Positions 43,343 through 52,396 of a stretch of DNA of 64,000 bases are shown piece by piece. How positions within the stretch are numbered: position 1 is the first letter of the stretch; each line of letters starts with the position of its first letter. Origin of the DNA: Clostridia bacterium (GTDB taxonomy: Bacteria; Bacillota; Clostridia; Lachnospirales; Lachnospiraceae); NCBI GenBank assembly GCA_910574255.1, contig CAJTAK010000010.1:83830-147829 (forward strand), given 5' to 3'. A program made the translations under genes and the position numbers. The notes beneath the pieces are model-generated. The model ran no database searches, had not been told where the DNA came from, and worked only from the letters and a program-made list of their open reading frames with translations.

Positions 43343-44662
43343 ATGATAAAAAGGAAAGAGCACATCATCCATCAAATAGAACCAGGAAGTATTGCAGAGG
43401 AATTGGAGTTAGAGCCGGGGGACGTTCTGGTATCGGTAAACGGCCAGAATATACATGATATTTTTGACTATCATTACCTTATTAATGAGGAATATTTAGA
43501 ACTTTTGATCCGCAAACCAGACGGGGAAGAGTGGGAGCTGGAGATTGAAAAAGAATATGAGGACGATTTAGGTATTGTGTTTGAAAATGGTCTGATGGAC
43601 GAATACCGTTCCTGCCGAAATAAGTGCATGTTCTGTTTTATTGATCAGCTTCCCAAGGGGATGCGTGATACTCTTTATTTTAAAGATGATGATTCCCGCC
43701 TTTCCTTTTTACAGGGGAATTATGTAACTCTGACAAATATGAGTGATGAGGATGTGGAGCGTATTATCCGCTACCATCTGTCGCCTATCAATATTTCCTT
43801 TCACACGATGAACCCAGAGCTTCGCTGCAAGATGCTGAATAATCGTTTTGCCGGGGATGCTCTTGAAAAAGTGGAGAAGTTTTACGAAGCCGGGATTTCC
43901 ATGAACGGTCAGGTTGTGCTCTGCAAAGGTATAAATGACGGGGCGGAGCTGGAATACAGTATAGAGCAGCTTACAAAGTATCTTCCCCATCTTCAAAGCG
44001 TTTCCGTTGTACCGGTGGGTCTGACGGATCACAGGGAGGGTCTTTATCCTTTGGAGCCATTTGACAAGGAGGATGCCTGTAAGGTGCTGGAACTGATTCA
44101 CAGGTGGCAGGAACGGCTTTATGCCAGGCACGGAACTCATTTTGTACATGCAGGGGATGAGTGGTATCTTCTGGCGGGGCAGGAGGTTGCCGAAGAAGAT
44201 ACCTATGACGGATACCTCCAGTTGGAAAATGGTGTAGGCATGGTGCGGCTTCTCCATGAAGAGATAGGCCGTGAGCTCATGTTAAAGACAGGAGATGACA
44301 GGAAGCGTAAGGTTTCCATAGCCACCGGAGCATTGGCAGCACCTCTGCTTAAAAAGGAAGCGGAAAAAATCCGCAGGAAGTATTCCAATGTAGAGATTCA
44401 GGTATATTCCATTGAAAATGCCTTTTTTGGCAGACGTATTACCGTGGCGGGACTTCTCACTGGTCAGGATTTGGAGAGGCAGCTAAAGAACCGGCAGTTG
44501 GGCGAGGCACTTCTGCTCACGGAGCATATGATGAAAAGCGGCGAGCGGATTTTTTTGGACGATATGACCGTAGAAGAGCTTTCAAGGTCTTTACAAGTTC
44601 CCGTAATTATTGTAGAATCAGACGGAAAAGCTTTGCTTGAGGCAGTGCTTGGAGACAGTTAA
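43343..44662 (+). CDS. DUF512 radical-SAM-like protein with N-terminal PDZ
   Basis: 439 aa. A PDZ-like start (IIHQIEPGSIAEELELEPGDVLVSVNG) is followed by an iron-sulfur motif CX3CX2C (Cys91, Cys95, Cys98 in CRNKCMFCF) and a TIM-barrel region (YVTLTNMSDEDVERIIRYH, NISFHTMNPELR). The C-terminal ~200 residues are the DUF512 domain (ATGALAAPLLKKEAEKIRR). The family is conserved in Clostridia directly upstream of der and its reaction is unknown. It runs into repeat C and der. Confidence 0.85.
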   Translation: MIKRKEHIIHQIEPGSIAEELELEPGDVLVSVNGQNIHDIFDYHYLINEEYLELLIRKPDGEEWELEIEKEYEDDLGIVFENGLMDEYRSCRNKCMFCFIDQLPKGMRDTLYFKDDDSRLSFLQGNYVTLTNMSDEDVERIIRYHLSPINISFHTMNPELRCKMLNNRFAGDALEKVEKFYEAGISMNGQVVLCKGINDGAELEYSIEQLTKYLPHLQSVSVVPVGLTDHREGLYPLEPFDKEDACKVLELIHRWQERLYARHGTHFVHAGDEWYLLAGQEVAEEDTYDGYLQLENGVGMVRLLHEEIGRELMLKTGDDRKRKVSIATGALAAPLLKKEAEKIRRKYSNVEIQVYSIENAFFGRRITVAGLLTGQDLERQLKNRQLGEALLLTEHMMKSGERIFLDDMTVEELSRSLQVPVIIVESDGKALLEAVLGDS

Positions 44663-44764
44663 AAACAGTAATATCCTGACAGTGCACAGATCAATTTACG
44701 GACGAATCTTTTACGGCCGGAAATTGATCTATATAGAGGTGTACTGGAAGGATATTAAGGAATT
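44662..44764 (+). repeat. ~103-bp intercistronic structured repeat, copy C
   Basis: Begins AAAACAGTAATATCC within the stop codon of the DUF512 gene. Outer helix TAATATCC/GGATATTA plus CAGTGCAC/GTGTACTG. Inner helix AGATCAATTT/AAATTGATCT is perfect, with two pairs changed on both sides relative to copies A and B. Cap CGG-A-CG ... CG-G-CCG. Ends 7 bp before the AGGAGAA of der. Confidence 0.85.
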
Positions 44765-44782
44765 TTAAATAGGAGAAAAATT

Positions 44783-46105
44783 ATGAGTAAACCAATCGTA
44801 GCCATTGTAGGGCGGCCGAATGTGGGAAAGTCTACCCTGTTCAATGCTCTGGCGGGAGAGGAGATTTCCATTGTAAAGGATACGCCGGGAGTGACGAGGG
44901 ATCGGATCTATGCGGATGTGACCTGGCTTGACCATGCCTTTACTTTGATTGATACAGGGGGCATTGAGCCGGACAGCAGTGATGTGATTCTGTCCCAGAT
45001 GAGGGAGCAGGCTCAGATTGCCATTGATACGGCGGATGTGATTTTATTTCTGACAGATGTGCGTCAGGGACTGGTGGATGCGGATTCCAAGGTGGCCGAT
45101 ATGCTGCGGCGTTCCATGAAGCCGGTGGTGCTGGTAGTAAATAAGGTGGACAGCTTTCAGAAGCTGATGCCGGATGTATATGAATTTTATAATTTAGGCC
45201 TGGGAGATCCAGTAGCTATTTCTTCTGCGTCCCGTCTGGGATTGGGAGATATGCTGGACGAGGTCATCGGGCATTTTCCAAAAGGCCTGGAGGAAGATGA
45301 GGTGGATGAGCGTCCCAAGATTGCCATTGTGGGCAAGCCCAATGTAGGGAAGTCTTCCATTATCAATAAGCTGACCGGAGAAAACCGGGTGATCGTGTCG
45401 GATATTGCAGGAACTACCCGGGATGCCATTGATACCAATGTAGTTCGGGGCGATCAGGAATATGTGTTTATTGACACGGCGGGACTGCGTCGAAAGAGTA
45501 AAGTAAAGGAAGAGCTGGAACGCTACAGCATTATCCGCACTGTGACAGCAGTGGAACGGGCTGACGTGGTGGTGCTGGTGATTGATGCGGTGGAGGGCGT
45601 TACGGAACAGGATGCCAAGATTGCAGGCATTGCCCATGAACGGGGCAAGGGCGTGATTATTGCAGTCAATAAATGGGATGCTATTGAGAAAAATGACAAG
45701 ACTATTTACGAGTATACCAACCGGATCCGTACCACCCTGTCTTATATGCCTTATGCGGAGATTCTGTTTCTCTCGGCCCTTACAGGCCAGAGACTTCCGA
45801 AGCTCTTTGACATGATTGACATGGTGATTCAAAATCAGAACCTGCGGATAGCCACCGGTGTTCTCAATGAGATTGTGACAGAAGCTGTGGCTCTGCAGCA
45901 GCCGCCCTCAGACAAGGGAAAGCGTCTGAAGATCTTTTATGTAACCCAGGTGGCAGTGAAGCCGCCGACCTTTGTGATTTTTGTCAATGACAAGGAACTG
46001 ATGCATTTTTCTTATACCCGGTATCTGGAAAATAAGATTCGGGAGGCATTTGGATTTAAGGGTACGGCACTTAAATTTTTTATTCGGGAAAGAAAGGGGC
46101 AATAG
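44783..46105 (+). CDS. der: Ribosome biogenesis GTPase Der (EngA)
   Basis: 440 aa, standard length. Two tandem GTPase domains: the first with GRPNVGKST (P-loop 10-18), DTPGVTRD and NKVD; the second with GKPNVGKSS (~183), [19 protein letters not shown] and NKWD. The C-terminal KH-like domain ends with [15 protein letters not shown]. Der helps 50S subunit maturation in the cytoplasm. Next to plsY and gpsA as in other Clostridia. Confidence 0.97.
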   Translation: MSKPIVAIVGRPNVGKSTLFNALAGEEISIVKDTPGVTRDRIYADVTWLDHAFTLIDTGGIEPDSSDVILSQMREQAQIAIDTADVILFLTDVRQGLVDADSKVADMLRRSMKPVVLVVNKVDSFQKLMPDVYEFYNLGLGDPVAISSASRLGLGDMLDEVIGHFPKGLEEDEVDERPKIAIVGKPNVGKSSIINKLTGENRVIVSDIAGTTRDAIDTNVVRGDQEYVFIDTAGLRRKSKVKEELERYSIIRTVTAVERADVVVLVIDAVEGVTEQDAKIAGIAHERGKGVIIAVNKWDAIEKNDKTIYEYTNRIRTTLSYMPYAEILFLSALTGQRLPKLFDMIDMVIQNQNLRIATGVLNEIVTEAVALQQPPSDKGKRLKIFYVTQVAVKPPTFVIFVNDKELMHFSYTRYLENKIREAFGFKGTALKFFIRERKGQ

Positions 46106-46108
46106 GAT

Positions 46109-46756
46109 ATGGTACGCCTTGCTTGTGTACTGATTGGATATGTGTTCGGATTGTTTCAGACCAGCTATTTGTATGGACGGATAAAAGGGATTGACATTCG
46201 GGAGCATGGAAGCGGCAATGCCGGGGCTACCAACGCCCTGCGGACCCTGGGGAAAAAGGCCGGGGCCATTACCTTTTTTGGGGATTGCTTTAAGTGTGTG
46301 TTTGCGGTGGTGACGGTGCGTCTTCTCTTTGCGGGTTACGGAGAGCCGGGAGAAAATATGGGAGTGCTTCTTGGCATGTATGCTTCAATGGGCGTGATCC
46401 TGGGACATAATTTTCCGTTTTACCTGAACTTTAAGGGCGGCAAGGGGATTGCGGCCACAGCGGGCTTGTATGTAAGCCTGGATCCGATTTTGATGCTGAT
46501 TGGGGCTACAAGCTTTGTGGCTGCTGTGGCAGTGACGAAATATGTGTCAGTGGGATCCATTCTCGTTGTAATTGAACTTCTGGCCGGGGTACTGATTTAC
46601 GGCTTCCTTGGAAAATGGGGACTGACGCAGCCGCATTTGTATGAACTGTACGGGATTACGGTATTTTTGACATTGCTGGCTCTTTACCGGCATAAGAAGA
46701 ATATCAAAGGGCTTCTCCATGGAACAGAGCGAAGGCTGGGAGAGAAAGCAGAGTAA
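46109..46756 (+). CDS. plsY: Glycerol-3-phosphate acyltransferase PlsY
   Basis: 215 aa with five hydrophobic segments. The three PlsY motifs are present: GSGNAGATNALRTLG, GVILGHNFPFYLNFKGGKGIA, and the later GLYVSLDPILM region. It transfers acyl from acyl-phosphate to glycerol-3-phosphate on the inner membrane, the first step of phospholipid synthesis; gpsA downstream supplies the substrate. Starts 3 bp after der. Confidence 0.96.
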   Translation: MVRLACVLIGYVFGLFQTSYLYGRIKGIDIREHGSGNAGATNALRTLGKKAGAITFFGDCFKCVFAVVTVRLLFAGYGEPGENMGVLLGMYASMGVILGHNFPFYLNFKGGKGIAATAGLYVSLDPILMLIGATSFVAAVAVTKYVSVGSILVVIELLAGVLIYGFLGKWGLTQPHLYELYGITVFLTLLALYRHKKNIKGLLHGTERRLGEKAE

Positions 46757-46805
46757 CAGATAGGGATATGAAAATAAGAGGAATCTGAAAAAGGAGATGA
46801 ATGCT

Positions 46806-47816
46806 ATGGCAAAGGTAAGTGTGATTGGTGCAGGAAGCTGGGGGACGGCACTGTCCATATTGTTGTACAACAATGGACATGAGGTAACGCTCTGGTCAAT
46901 TATGGAGGCAGAGGTTGCCATGCTGAATGAACTTCACGAACATAAGGATAAACTTCCCGGCGTGAAGCTGCCGGAGGATATGAGGATTACGACGGATCTG
47001 GAGGGCAGTGTAAAAGGGGCGGAGCTTCTTGTACTGGCGGTTCCCTCGCCTTTTACCAGAAGTACGGCTCACAGTATGGCACCCTTTGTGGAGGACGGGC
47101 AGATTATTGTAAATGTTGCCAAGGGGATTGAGGAAAGCACTTTGATGACTTTGACGGATATTATTGAGGAAGAGATCCCTGGCTGCCGTGCAGCGGTGAT
47201 GTCCGGGCCAAGCCATGCGGAGGAAGTGGGCCGGGGACTTCCCACTACGGTGGTGGCGGGAGCTCATGACCGGAAGACGGCGGAGTTTATTCAGAATATA
47301 TTCATGAATCAGGTATTCCGTGTATATACAAGCCCGGATATGCTGGGGATCGAACTGGGCGGAGCTTTGAAGAACGTGATTGCACTGGCGGCAGGCATTG
47401 CGGACGGACTCGGGTATGGAGATAACACCAAGGCGGCGTTGATTACCAGAGGAATTACCGAGATGAGCCGTATCGGCCTTGCCATGGGCGGCCGGATTGA
47501 GACCTTTAATGGCTTGTCCGGTATTGGCGATCTCATTGTAACCTGTGCTTCCGTACACAGCCGGAACCGAAAAGCCGGATATCTCATGGGTCAGGGCAAG
47601 ACCATGAAAGAAGCCATGGATGAGGTGAAGATGATCGTGGAGGGTGTTTACTCGGCCAAGGCGGCTGTGGCATTGGCCAGGAAATATGGGGTGGAGATTC
47701 CCATTATTGAGCAGGTGAATGCGGTGCTGTTTGAGGATAAGTCTGCTAGGGAAGCGGTAAATGAGCTGATGCTGAGGGATAAGAAGATTGAGAATCCGCT
47801 TTTGCCCTGGGAGTAA
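46806..47816 (+). CDS. gpsA: Glycerol-3-phosphate dehydrogenase [NAD(P)+]
   Basis: 336 aa. N-terminal Rossmann motif VIGAGSWGTALSILL, then VNVAKGIEESTLMTL, AVMSGPSHAEEVGRGLPT, ELGGALKNVIALAAGIADGL with the catalytic Lys, and the C-terminal helical domain. It makes sn-glycerol-3-phosphate from DHAP for PlsY. ATG 46806 is favoured because AAAGGAG is 10 bp upstream; ATG 46797 is too close to it. Confidence 0.96.
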   Translation: MAKVSVIGAGSWGTALSILLYNNGHEVTLWSIMEAEVAMLNELHEHKDKLPGVKLPEDMRITTDLEGSVKGAELLVLAVPSPFTRSTAHSMAPFVEDGQIIVNVAKGIEESTLMTLTDIIEEEIPGCRAAVMSGPSHAEEVGRGLPTTVVAGAHDRKTAEFIQNIFMNQVFRVYTSPDMLGIELGGALKNVIALAAGIADGLGYGDNTKAALITRGITEMSRIGLAMGGRIETFNGLSGIGDLIVTCASVHSRNRKAGYLMGQGKTMKEAMDEVKMIVEGVYSAKAAVALARKYGVEIPIIEQVNAVLFEDKSAREAVNELMLRDKKIENPLLPWE

Positions 47817-47836
47817 AAAAGGGAGGATGATGATAA

Positions 47837-48166
47837 ATGTATATCCCAATACCAATGATATCCAGACGTGTAAATCCGGATTTTTTGAGAGCACTGAATG
47901 AAAAGGCCGTACCGGAAGAGCATGTTCGGGGTTATAGGAGAGAATACGGTGAAAAGCGGCGGACTTTTGGAAGAATTACAATGGGTTATTGGATTGCGTA
48001 TGCAGTTGTGTTTTTATTACTAATGATATTTCCGGGTCCTGGAACGGCTATTCTGTTTTTTTTGGTGACATTTTTGGGTGTGGTAGTTATGTATCCGATT
48101 ATAACCTCCTGGATCTCGTACAAGGAAATTTTATCCGCCATTGAGCGGAATTATCCTGGAATATAG
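47837..48166 (+). CDS. Small hypothetical membrane protein
   Basis: 109 aa. A polar N-terminus (residues 1-45, rich in Arg and Glu) precedes two adjacent hydrophobic segments (~48-66 and 68-90) separated by a GPGT turn. AGGATGATGATAA lies upstream as a moderate SD. It is 20 bp after gpsA and probably cotranscribed. Family not recognised. Confidence 0.55.
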   Translation: MYIPIPMISRRVNPDFLRALNEKAVPEEHVRGYRREYGEKRRTFGRITMGYWIAYAVVFLLLMIFPGPGTAILFFLVTFLGVVVMYPIITSWISYKEILSAIERNYPGI

Positions 48167-48185
48167 TTTTTGCAGGATAGTATTA

Positions 48186-48410
48186 TTTCTTAGCAAGGGC
48201 AGGAATGATGGCGAGGTAGACCGGACACTGGCAGACTTTCTTCACTATGTGGAAAACAGCCGGGAGGAGGTTTATATGCGGACCGAAGAGAGGGAACGGC
48301 TGATAGAGGTCCAGGAGATCTGCCCGATAGCAGAGACATTTGCCCCGGAATATGATATGGAACAGATATACTGGGAATTAAAAAGTGCCCGGATGGCAGT
48401 GAAGCTGTAA
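48186..48410 (+). pseudogene. 3' remnant of an Rpn-like PD-(D/E)XK recombination-promoting nuclease
   Basis: The open frame reads KGRNDGEVDRTLADFLHYVE and then a helical tail to AVKL*. The phrase resembles the C-terminal half of Rpn/PDDEXK-type transposase-like proteins, which are frequent in Clostridia and are ~300 aa. No start or nuclease core is left. Moderate guess. Confidence 0.4.
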
Positions 48411-48441
48411 ATGAGTTACAATTTCTATGATAACAATTTTT

Positions 48442-48492
48442 GAAGCAGATGATTTTCGTGATAGAATAATCACAGAAATCATCTGCTTTTTA
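48442..48492 (+). terminator. Rho-independent terminator after the gpsA operon
   Basis: GCAGATGATTTTCGTGAT pairs with ATCACAGAAATCATCTGC (one mismatch), followed by TTTTT. Confidence 0.85.
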
Positions 48493-48560
48493 TGCATTGT
48501 GGAATGGATGCACTTGCATATTTCATTAATCTGAAAACTGTGCTGTGTTAAAAACACCTC

Positions 48561-48615
48561 TTGACATAAGGGACTACTTATAGTAGTCTAACAATATAGA
48601 CTACAAAGAGTAGTA
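48561..48615 (+). promoter_or_regulatory. Promoter with two BlaI/MecI-type operators
   Basis: -35 TTGACA (48561-48566), 17 bp, -10 TAGTCT (48584-48589). Two dyads overlap and follow it: GACTAC-N5-GTAGTC (48572-48588) and GACTAC-N5-GTAGTA (48599-48615). The ACTAC/GTAGT half-sites are like BlaI/MecI operators (TACA/TGTA-type cores with flanking ACT/AGT). They lie just before the blaI-like gene, which is typical autoregulation. Confidence 0.8.
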
Positions 48616-48690
48616 CAAAATCATCATATATGTCAGACACAGGAATAATAAGGCTAAGCTATACAGCCACAGCAGAAAGGTGAGAGAATC

Positions 48691-49056
48691 ATGGCAGAGA
48701 TACAGTTAGGTGTGATTGAAGCACGGTTTGCAGATATAATTTGGGAACGGGAGCCGGTGACTTCATCCGAGTTGGTAAAGCTGGCGGCGGAGGTATTTAC
48801 CTGGAAGCGGACAACAACCCATACGGTTTTAAAGCGGCTCTGTGACAAGGGATTGTTTGAAAATAATAAGGGGACAGTAATCAGCCTGATTTCCCGTTCA
48901 CAGTTTTATTCCATGCAGAGCAGACAGTTCGTGGAGAATTCCTTTGACGGCTCGCTCCCTGCATTTATTGCTGCCTTTACGAAAAACAGAAAACTGACTT
49001 CGGAGGAAGCAGACAAGATCAGAAAGATGATTGATGAAGTGGAGAGCACAGAATAG
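48691..49056 (+). CDS. BlaI/MecI-family transcriptional repressor
   Basis: 121 aa. The winged helix occupies residues ~8-75 (RFADIIWEREPVTSSELVKL, TTTHTVLKRLCDKGLF); residues ~80-120 are the dimerisation helices, with the cleavage region around AFIAAFTKNRKLTSEEA. BlaI repressors are inactivated by proteolysis after a membrane sensor of M56 type is triggered; the next gene encodes such a sensor. AAAGGTGAG lies upstream of ATG. Confidence 0.9.
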   Translation: MAEIQLGVIEARFADIIWEREPVTSSELVKLAAEVFTWKRTTTHTVLKRLCDKGLFENNKGTVISLISRSQFYSMQSRQFVENSFDGSLPAFIAAFTKNRKLTSEEADKIRKMIDEVESTE

Positions 49057-49101
49057 GATTTGATTTAGATTAAGGTGTATAGAGAGGGATATTACGTAAC
49101 T
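49057..49101 (+). repeat. Partial (3' half) structured repeat, D0
   Basis: TTTAGATTAAGGTGTATAG followed by GGATATTACGTAACT matches the 3' half of copy E (TTTAGATAAAGGTGTATC...ATATTACGGAACT). The 5' half is missing and its place is taken by the end of the blaI gene. Directly followed by full copy D. Confidence 0.6.
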
Positions 49102-49204
49102 AAAACAGCAATACCCTGACAGTGCCAGAACAATTTATGGACACATGCATTTGTGGCCGGAAATTGTTCTAGATAAGTGGTGCTGGAAAGGGTATTGCGG
49201 AACT
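49102..49204 (+). repeat. 103-bp intercistronic structured repeat, copy D
   Basis: Outer helix CAATACCC/GGGTATTG plus CAGTGCC/GGTGCTG; inner AGAACAATTT/AAATTGTTCT perfect; cap TGG-A-CACA, TGCATT, TGTG-G-CCG. The CACA/TGTG pair replaces CGCA/TGCG of copy A2, a paired change. Ends 5 bp before GGAGG of the sensor gene. Confidence 0.88.
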
Positions 49205-49222
49205 ATAATGGAGGACTCTTAG

Positions 49223-51712
49223 ATGGATAAGATTTTTTTAAGCCTGTTAAACAGAGGTATTGCCGCTGGCTGGCTGATTTTGGCTGTGCTGATACTTCGT
49301 CTGGTGTTGAAAAGGGCTCCCAAATGGATCCCATGCATCCTTTGGGGAATTGTGGCTGTCCGTCTGATCTGTCCTTTTTCCCTGGAAAGTGCATTCAGCC
49401 TGATTCCCAGTGGAGAGACATTAAGCCGCACAACGGTCATGTATGCCCAGAAGCCGGAGATAACCAGCGGCGTTTTTGCCCTTAACCGTACACTGAACCC
49501 GGTTATCAGAGATGCCTTTGCTCCATCCCCGGGTGCCAGTGTCAATCCTCTGGAAGTCTGGACATTTTTTGGCGGAATCCTGTGGATAATCGGTTTGGTG
49601 GCTCTGCTTTTGTATGCTTTGACAAGCTTCTGGCGTCTGCATACCCGGCTTCGGGAGTCTGTGCCCATTGAAAAAAATGTTTGGCTCTGTGATGTGGTAG
49701 AATCCCCTTTTATTCTTGGAATAGTGCGTCCGAGGATTTATTTGCCCTCCGACTTAAAGAAAGAAGATAGGAAGTATGTTCTTGCCCATGAGTATGCTCA
49801 TTTGAAGCGGAAGGATCACTGGTGGAAGCTTTTGGGTTATCTTCTGGCAGCGGTATATTGGTTTCATCCTCTAATGTGGGCAGCTTACATGCTGTTTTGT
49901 CGTGACATGGAGCTCGCCTGTGATGAAAAGGTCATTAAGGAGCTGGATATTGACGGGAAAAAAGCTTATTCCCATGCTTTGGTCACATGCAGTGTGTCAA
50001 AGAGGACCGTTATGGTCTGTCCTGTGGCTTTTGGCGAAGTTGAGGTAAAAAAACGGGTAAGGGCAGTTTTGCATTATCGGAAGCCTGCTTTCTGGGTGAT
50101 TCTTGCCGCCGTTTTTGCCTGTGCTATAGTTGCCGTATGCTTTTTAACCAATCCCAGAAGAGACACTTACGAGGTAAGGATTGTAATTCCCGCAGGCAGC
50201 GAGGGAGAAATCTACTATTCAGATGAAGAGATTTCACCCTATGGAAATAAGATTACGCTCTGGGCAGGGGAGGGCTTAAGCGACACAGAAGTTGTCCTGA
50301 TGCCGCTGGATTCCGATGGGGAGTGGATTCCGGAACCCGTTTATATGACTCCGGGAATGCCTGTGAGGATGGAAGCTGTAAGGGGTGCATGGTACCGAAT
50401 CGGTGTAAAGATGAGCAATTCCTCTACGGAAGATAAAGATGTGTATGTAAAGGCAGAGGGAGTTCAGATAAGAATTGCCTGTCCTGTTGCAGAAGAGAAT
50501 GTAAAATATGACATTATCCCCATGATTATGGTAAATGATAAATATTACTACGATACCGGCCGGGTAAGTGGCAGGACAGAACGCAGTGACAAGATGGATG
50601 GAGAGATCACTTCCACTGTAGACGGCTCCGAAAAGCCTGCGAAAAATAACCAGTCCAATTTTGGTGAGGGCTACGGCTATCAATTCGGGGAAAATGACAC
50701 CATAGAGGTCAATATGAACGGAAAATGGGTGGTTTTTGAATACCGCAGCGGGGATGGAAGCCTGATCCGCTATGGTGATAAATGGTACAGCCAGGGCGAT
50801 CTGTCAGAGGAAACCATAGAATGGCTCTATTGGTATAATGGCCTGACTGAGGAAGAGCAGGCAGCCATAAGTGCCGTGCCATCCGATCTGTATGATTTGA
50901 TTTATACCGGAAATGAATCTGAACTGCCGGCAAAGACGGAGGATGCAAATGGAGACTCTCTGGACGAAGCCGTTCAAAAGGCGATTCTTGAGGAAAATGC
51001 TTCCTCCTACAGCGATACGTATGATTTGGCATGCTGTGATTTCCTTGCATTGGCAACAGAGGTTATGGGGCCTGTGGCAGAAGATACAAAAAGCAGCGTT
51101 GTTTCCCATTATGGCTGGGCCTTGTATCAGGAATACCAGATTACCAATGAGGGAATAAAGGACGTGGGCGGCAGCCATATTCCGGTTGCATTGACCTTTG
51201 AAGAAAAGGATGGCAATTATGAATTAAAGGAATACTGGAAGCCTCGTGAGGGAAGCTATTTTGTGCCTGATATCCGCAGCAAATTCCCGGCAGAGATTGC
51301 GGAGGACGCAATCGACAGTCAGAAATTCGGCATTTCACAGATTCAAAGCTGCTACAGACAGGCAGTGGAATTTTCCGGCCTTGACACGGATAAAGTGATT
51401 GAAAGATTATTGGACTCCATTTGTTCGGGGCCAAATGCTTCCTCCAATCCCCGTGACTATATGGAGGCTCATTTTATAGAATATCGGGAGCTTTTATATT
51501 ATGGAGAGTACACTCTTCGTTATTGTCTGAACCGTTTTCGGCAGGGAAATGAAACAGGCTTGGAAGGGAAGATAATGGCTCTTGTATGTGAGGAGCTTAT
51601 GCAGACAAAGGGAACCATTCCGGCGGATGCCCAAACAGCGGAAACAGGGCAGTTTTGGTATGATACCCTCTACGCCCATGGGAGTAATCGGGTAGATCCG
51701 TATCTGGAATGA
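49223..51712 (+). CDS. BlaR1-like M56 membrane protease sensor with novel large C-terminal domain
   Basis: 829 aa. Residues ~1-140 hold three hydrophobic segments, then the gluzincin motif HEYAH (189-193) with the downstream glutamate in CRDMELACDEKV, and a fourth membrane helix (~290-312, AFWVILAAVFACAIVAVCFL). This is the M56 core of BlaR1/MecR1. The remaining ~510 extracellular residues are not a beta-lactam-sensor domain: no STxK/SxN/KTG set is seen, and the region is acidic and Tyr/Ser-rich. The signal sensed is therefore unknown. It is paired with the BlaI-like repressor, and its SD (GGAGG) directly follows repeat D. Confidence 0.8.
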   Translation: MDKIFLSLLNRGIAAGWLILAVLILRLVLKRAPKWIPCILWGIVAVRLICPFSLESAFSLIPSGETLSRTTVMYAQKPEITSGVFALNRTLNPVIRDAFAPSPGASVNPLEVWTFFGGILWIIGLVALLLYALTSFWRLHTRLRESVPIEKNVWLCDVVESPFILGIVRPRIYLPSDLKKEDRKYVLAHEYAHLKRKDHWWKLLGYLLAAVYWFHPLMWAAYMLFCRDMELACDEKVIKELDIDGKKAYSHALVTCSVSKRTVMVCPVAFGEVEVKKRVRAVLHYRKPAFWVILAAVFACAIVAVCFLTNPRRDTYEVRIVIPAGSEGEIYYSDEEISPYGNKITLWAGEGLSDTEVVLMPLDSDGEWIPEPVYMTPGMPVRMEAVRGAWYRIGVKMSNSSTEDKDVYVKAEGVQIRIACPVAEENVKYDIIPMIMVNDKYYYDTGRVSGRTERSDKMDGEITSTVDGSEKPAKNNQSNFGEGYGYQFGENDTIEVNMNGKWVVFEYRSGDGSLIRYGDKWYSQGDLSEETIEWLYWYNGLTEEEQAAISAVPSDLYDLIYTGNESELPAKTEDANGDSLDEAVQKAILEENASSYSDTYDLACCDFLALATEVMGPVAEDTKSSVVSHYGWALYQEYQITNEGIKDVGGSHIPVALTFEEKDGNYELKEYWKPREGSYFVPDIRSKFPAEIAEDAIDSQKFGISQIQSCYRQAVEFSGLDTDKVIERLLDSICSGPNASSNPRDYMEAHFIEYRELLYYGEYTLRYCLNRFRQGNETGLEGKIMALVCEELMQTKGTIPADAQTAETGQFWYDTLYAHGSNRVDPYLE

Positions 51713-51896
51713 GTTTACGCCAGGCACTGAATTCGATTATCCGAATTCTAAGGCCCTGTTACACAAAACACAAACACAAAACAGTATCCTCTTCCCTGCT
51801 TGAATTGCTAAAAATATAGTGCTATACTTTCAATATAAAGATATTTTGGTGGTGAGATTTATGTGTATAAACAAGAAAAGAAAGAATAAAGCCTGG

Positions 51897-52000
51897 CTCC
51901 ATGCAAAGCCAGTATAAGCGACGCTTGCATGGAGTAAATATTAGTCGCTGACATATATTGCTGGCTTTGCTGCTTGACTAAATCAATCAAGGAGAAAGCC
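51897..52000 (+). promoter_or_regulatory. Leader with mutually exclusive RNA pairings
   Basis: CTCCATGCAA (51897-51906) can pair with TTGCATGGAG (51925-51934). Alternatively AAAGCCAG (51905-51912) pairs with CTGGCTTT (51961-51968) while AGCGAC (51917-51922) pairs with GTCGCT (51944-51949). The two folds cannot coexist. GGCTTT (51963-51968) can also pair with AAAGCC at 51995-52000, directly after the GGAG ribosome site of the next gene. The rest of 51713-51896 holds the short palindrome GAATTCG/CGAATTC near 51729 and no gene. Confidence 0.45.
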
Positions 52001-52004
52001 GCAT

Positions 52005-52268
52005 ATGAAATACATGAATGCAAATGAGATTCTCCCTGCCTGGCTGGTTGAAGAATTGCAAAGGTATATGCAGGCAGGTTATATCTATATTCCTGCAAAA
52101 GCTGAACAACATAAATCTTGGGGAGAATTATCCGGCTACCGGAAAGAGCTTGAAAAGCGTAATAAAAAGATTATTTCAGAATATAAGCAAGGTGCATCTA
52201 TGGAGGAGCTTGCTGAATATTACCATCTTTCGGTTTATGCCATTCGAAAAATAATATATCAAAGATAA
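52005..52268 (+). CDS. CD3324-family-like small DNA-binding protein
   Basis: 87 aa. Starts MKYMNANEILPAWLVEELQR, then AGYIYIPAKAEQHKSWGE, and ends with a helix-turn-helix (GASMEELAEYYHLSVYAIRK). The pattern matches the clostridial CD3324 family, related to Mor-type activators, as I recall it. GGAG lies 10 bp upstream within the structured leader. Function unknown; probably a regulator. Confidence 0.7.
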   Translation: MKYMNANEILPAWLVEELQRYMQAGYIYIPAKAEQHKSWGELSGYRKELEKRNKKIISEYKQGASMEELAEYYHLSVYAIRKIIYQR

Positions 52269-52396
52269 TTATAGGGAGCTGCTTAAAAAGGCGGCTCTCT
52301 CTTTTTATACACATTACGTCTGTAATGTTTGGTGTATGGAAAATACCACAGCAGATGAATAAAATTGTGTTATACAGGAACAACAGGAGGGAAAAA

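Noticed and set aside
47817..48410. Looking for spoIVA after gpsA as in many spore formers
   Set aside because: Not present here; absence next to gpsA alone does not show the organism cannot sporulate, so it is not reported as a finding.
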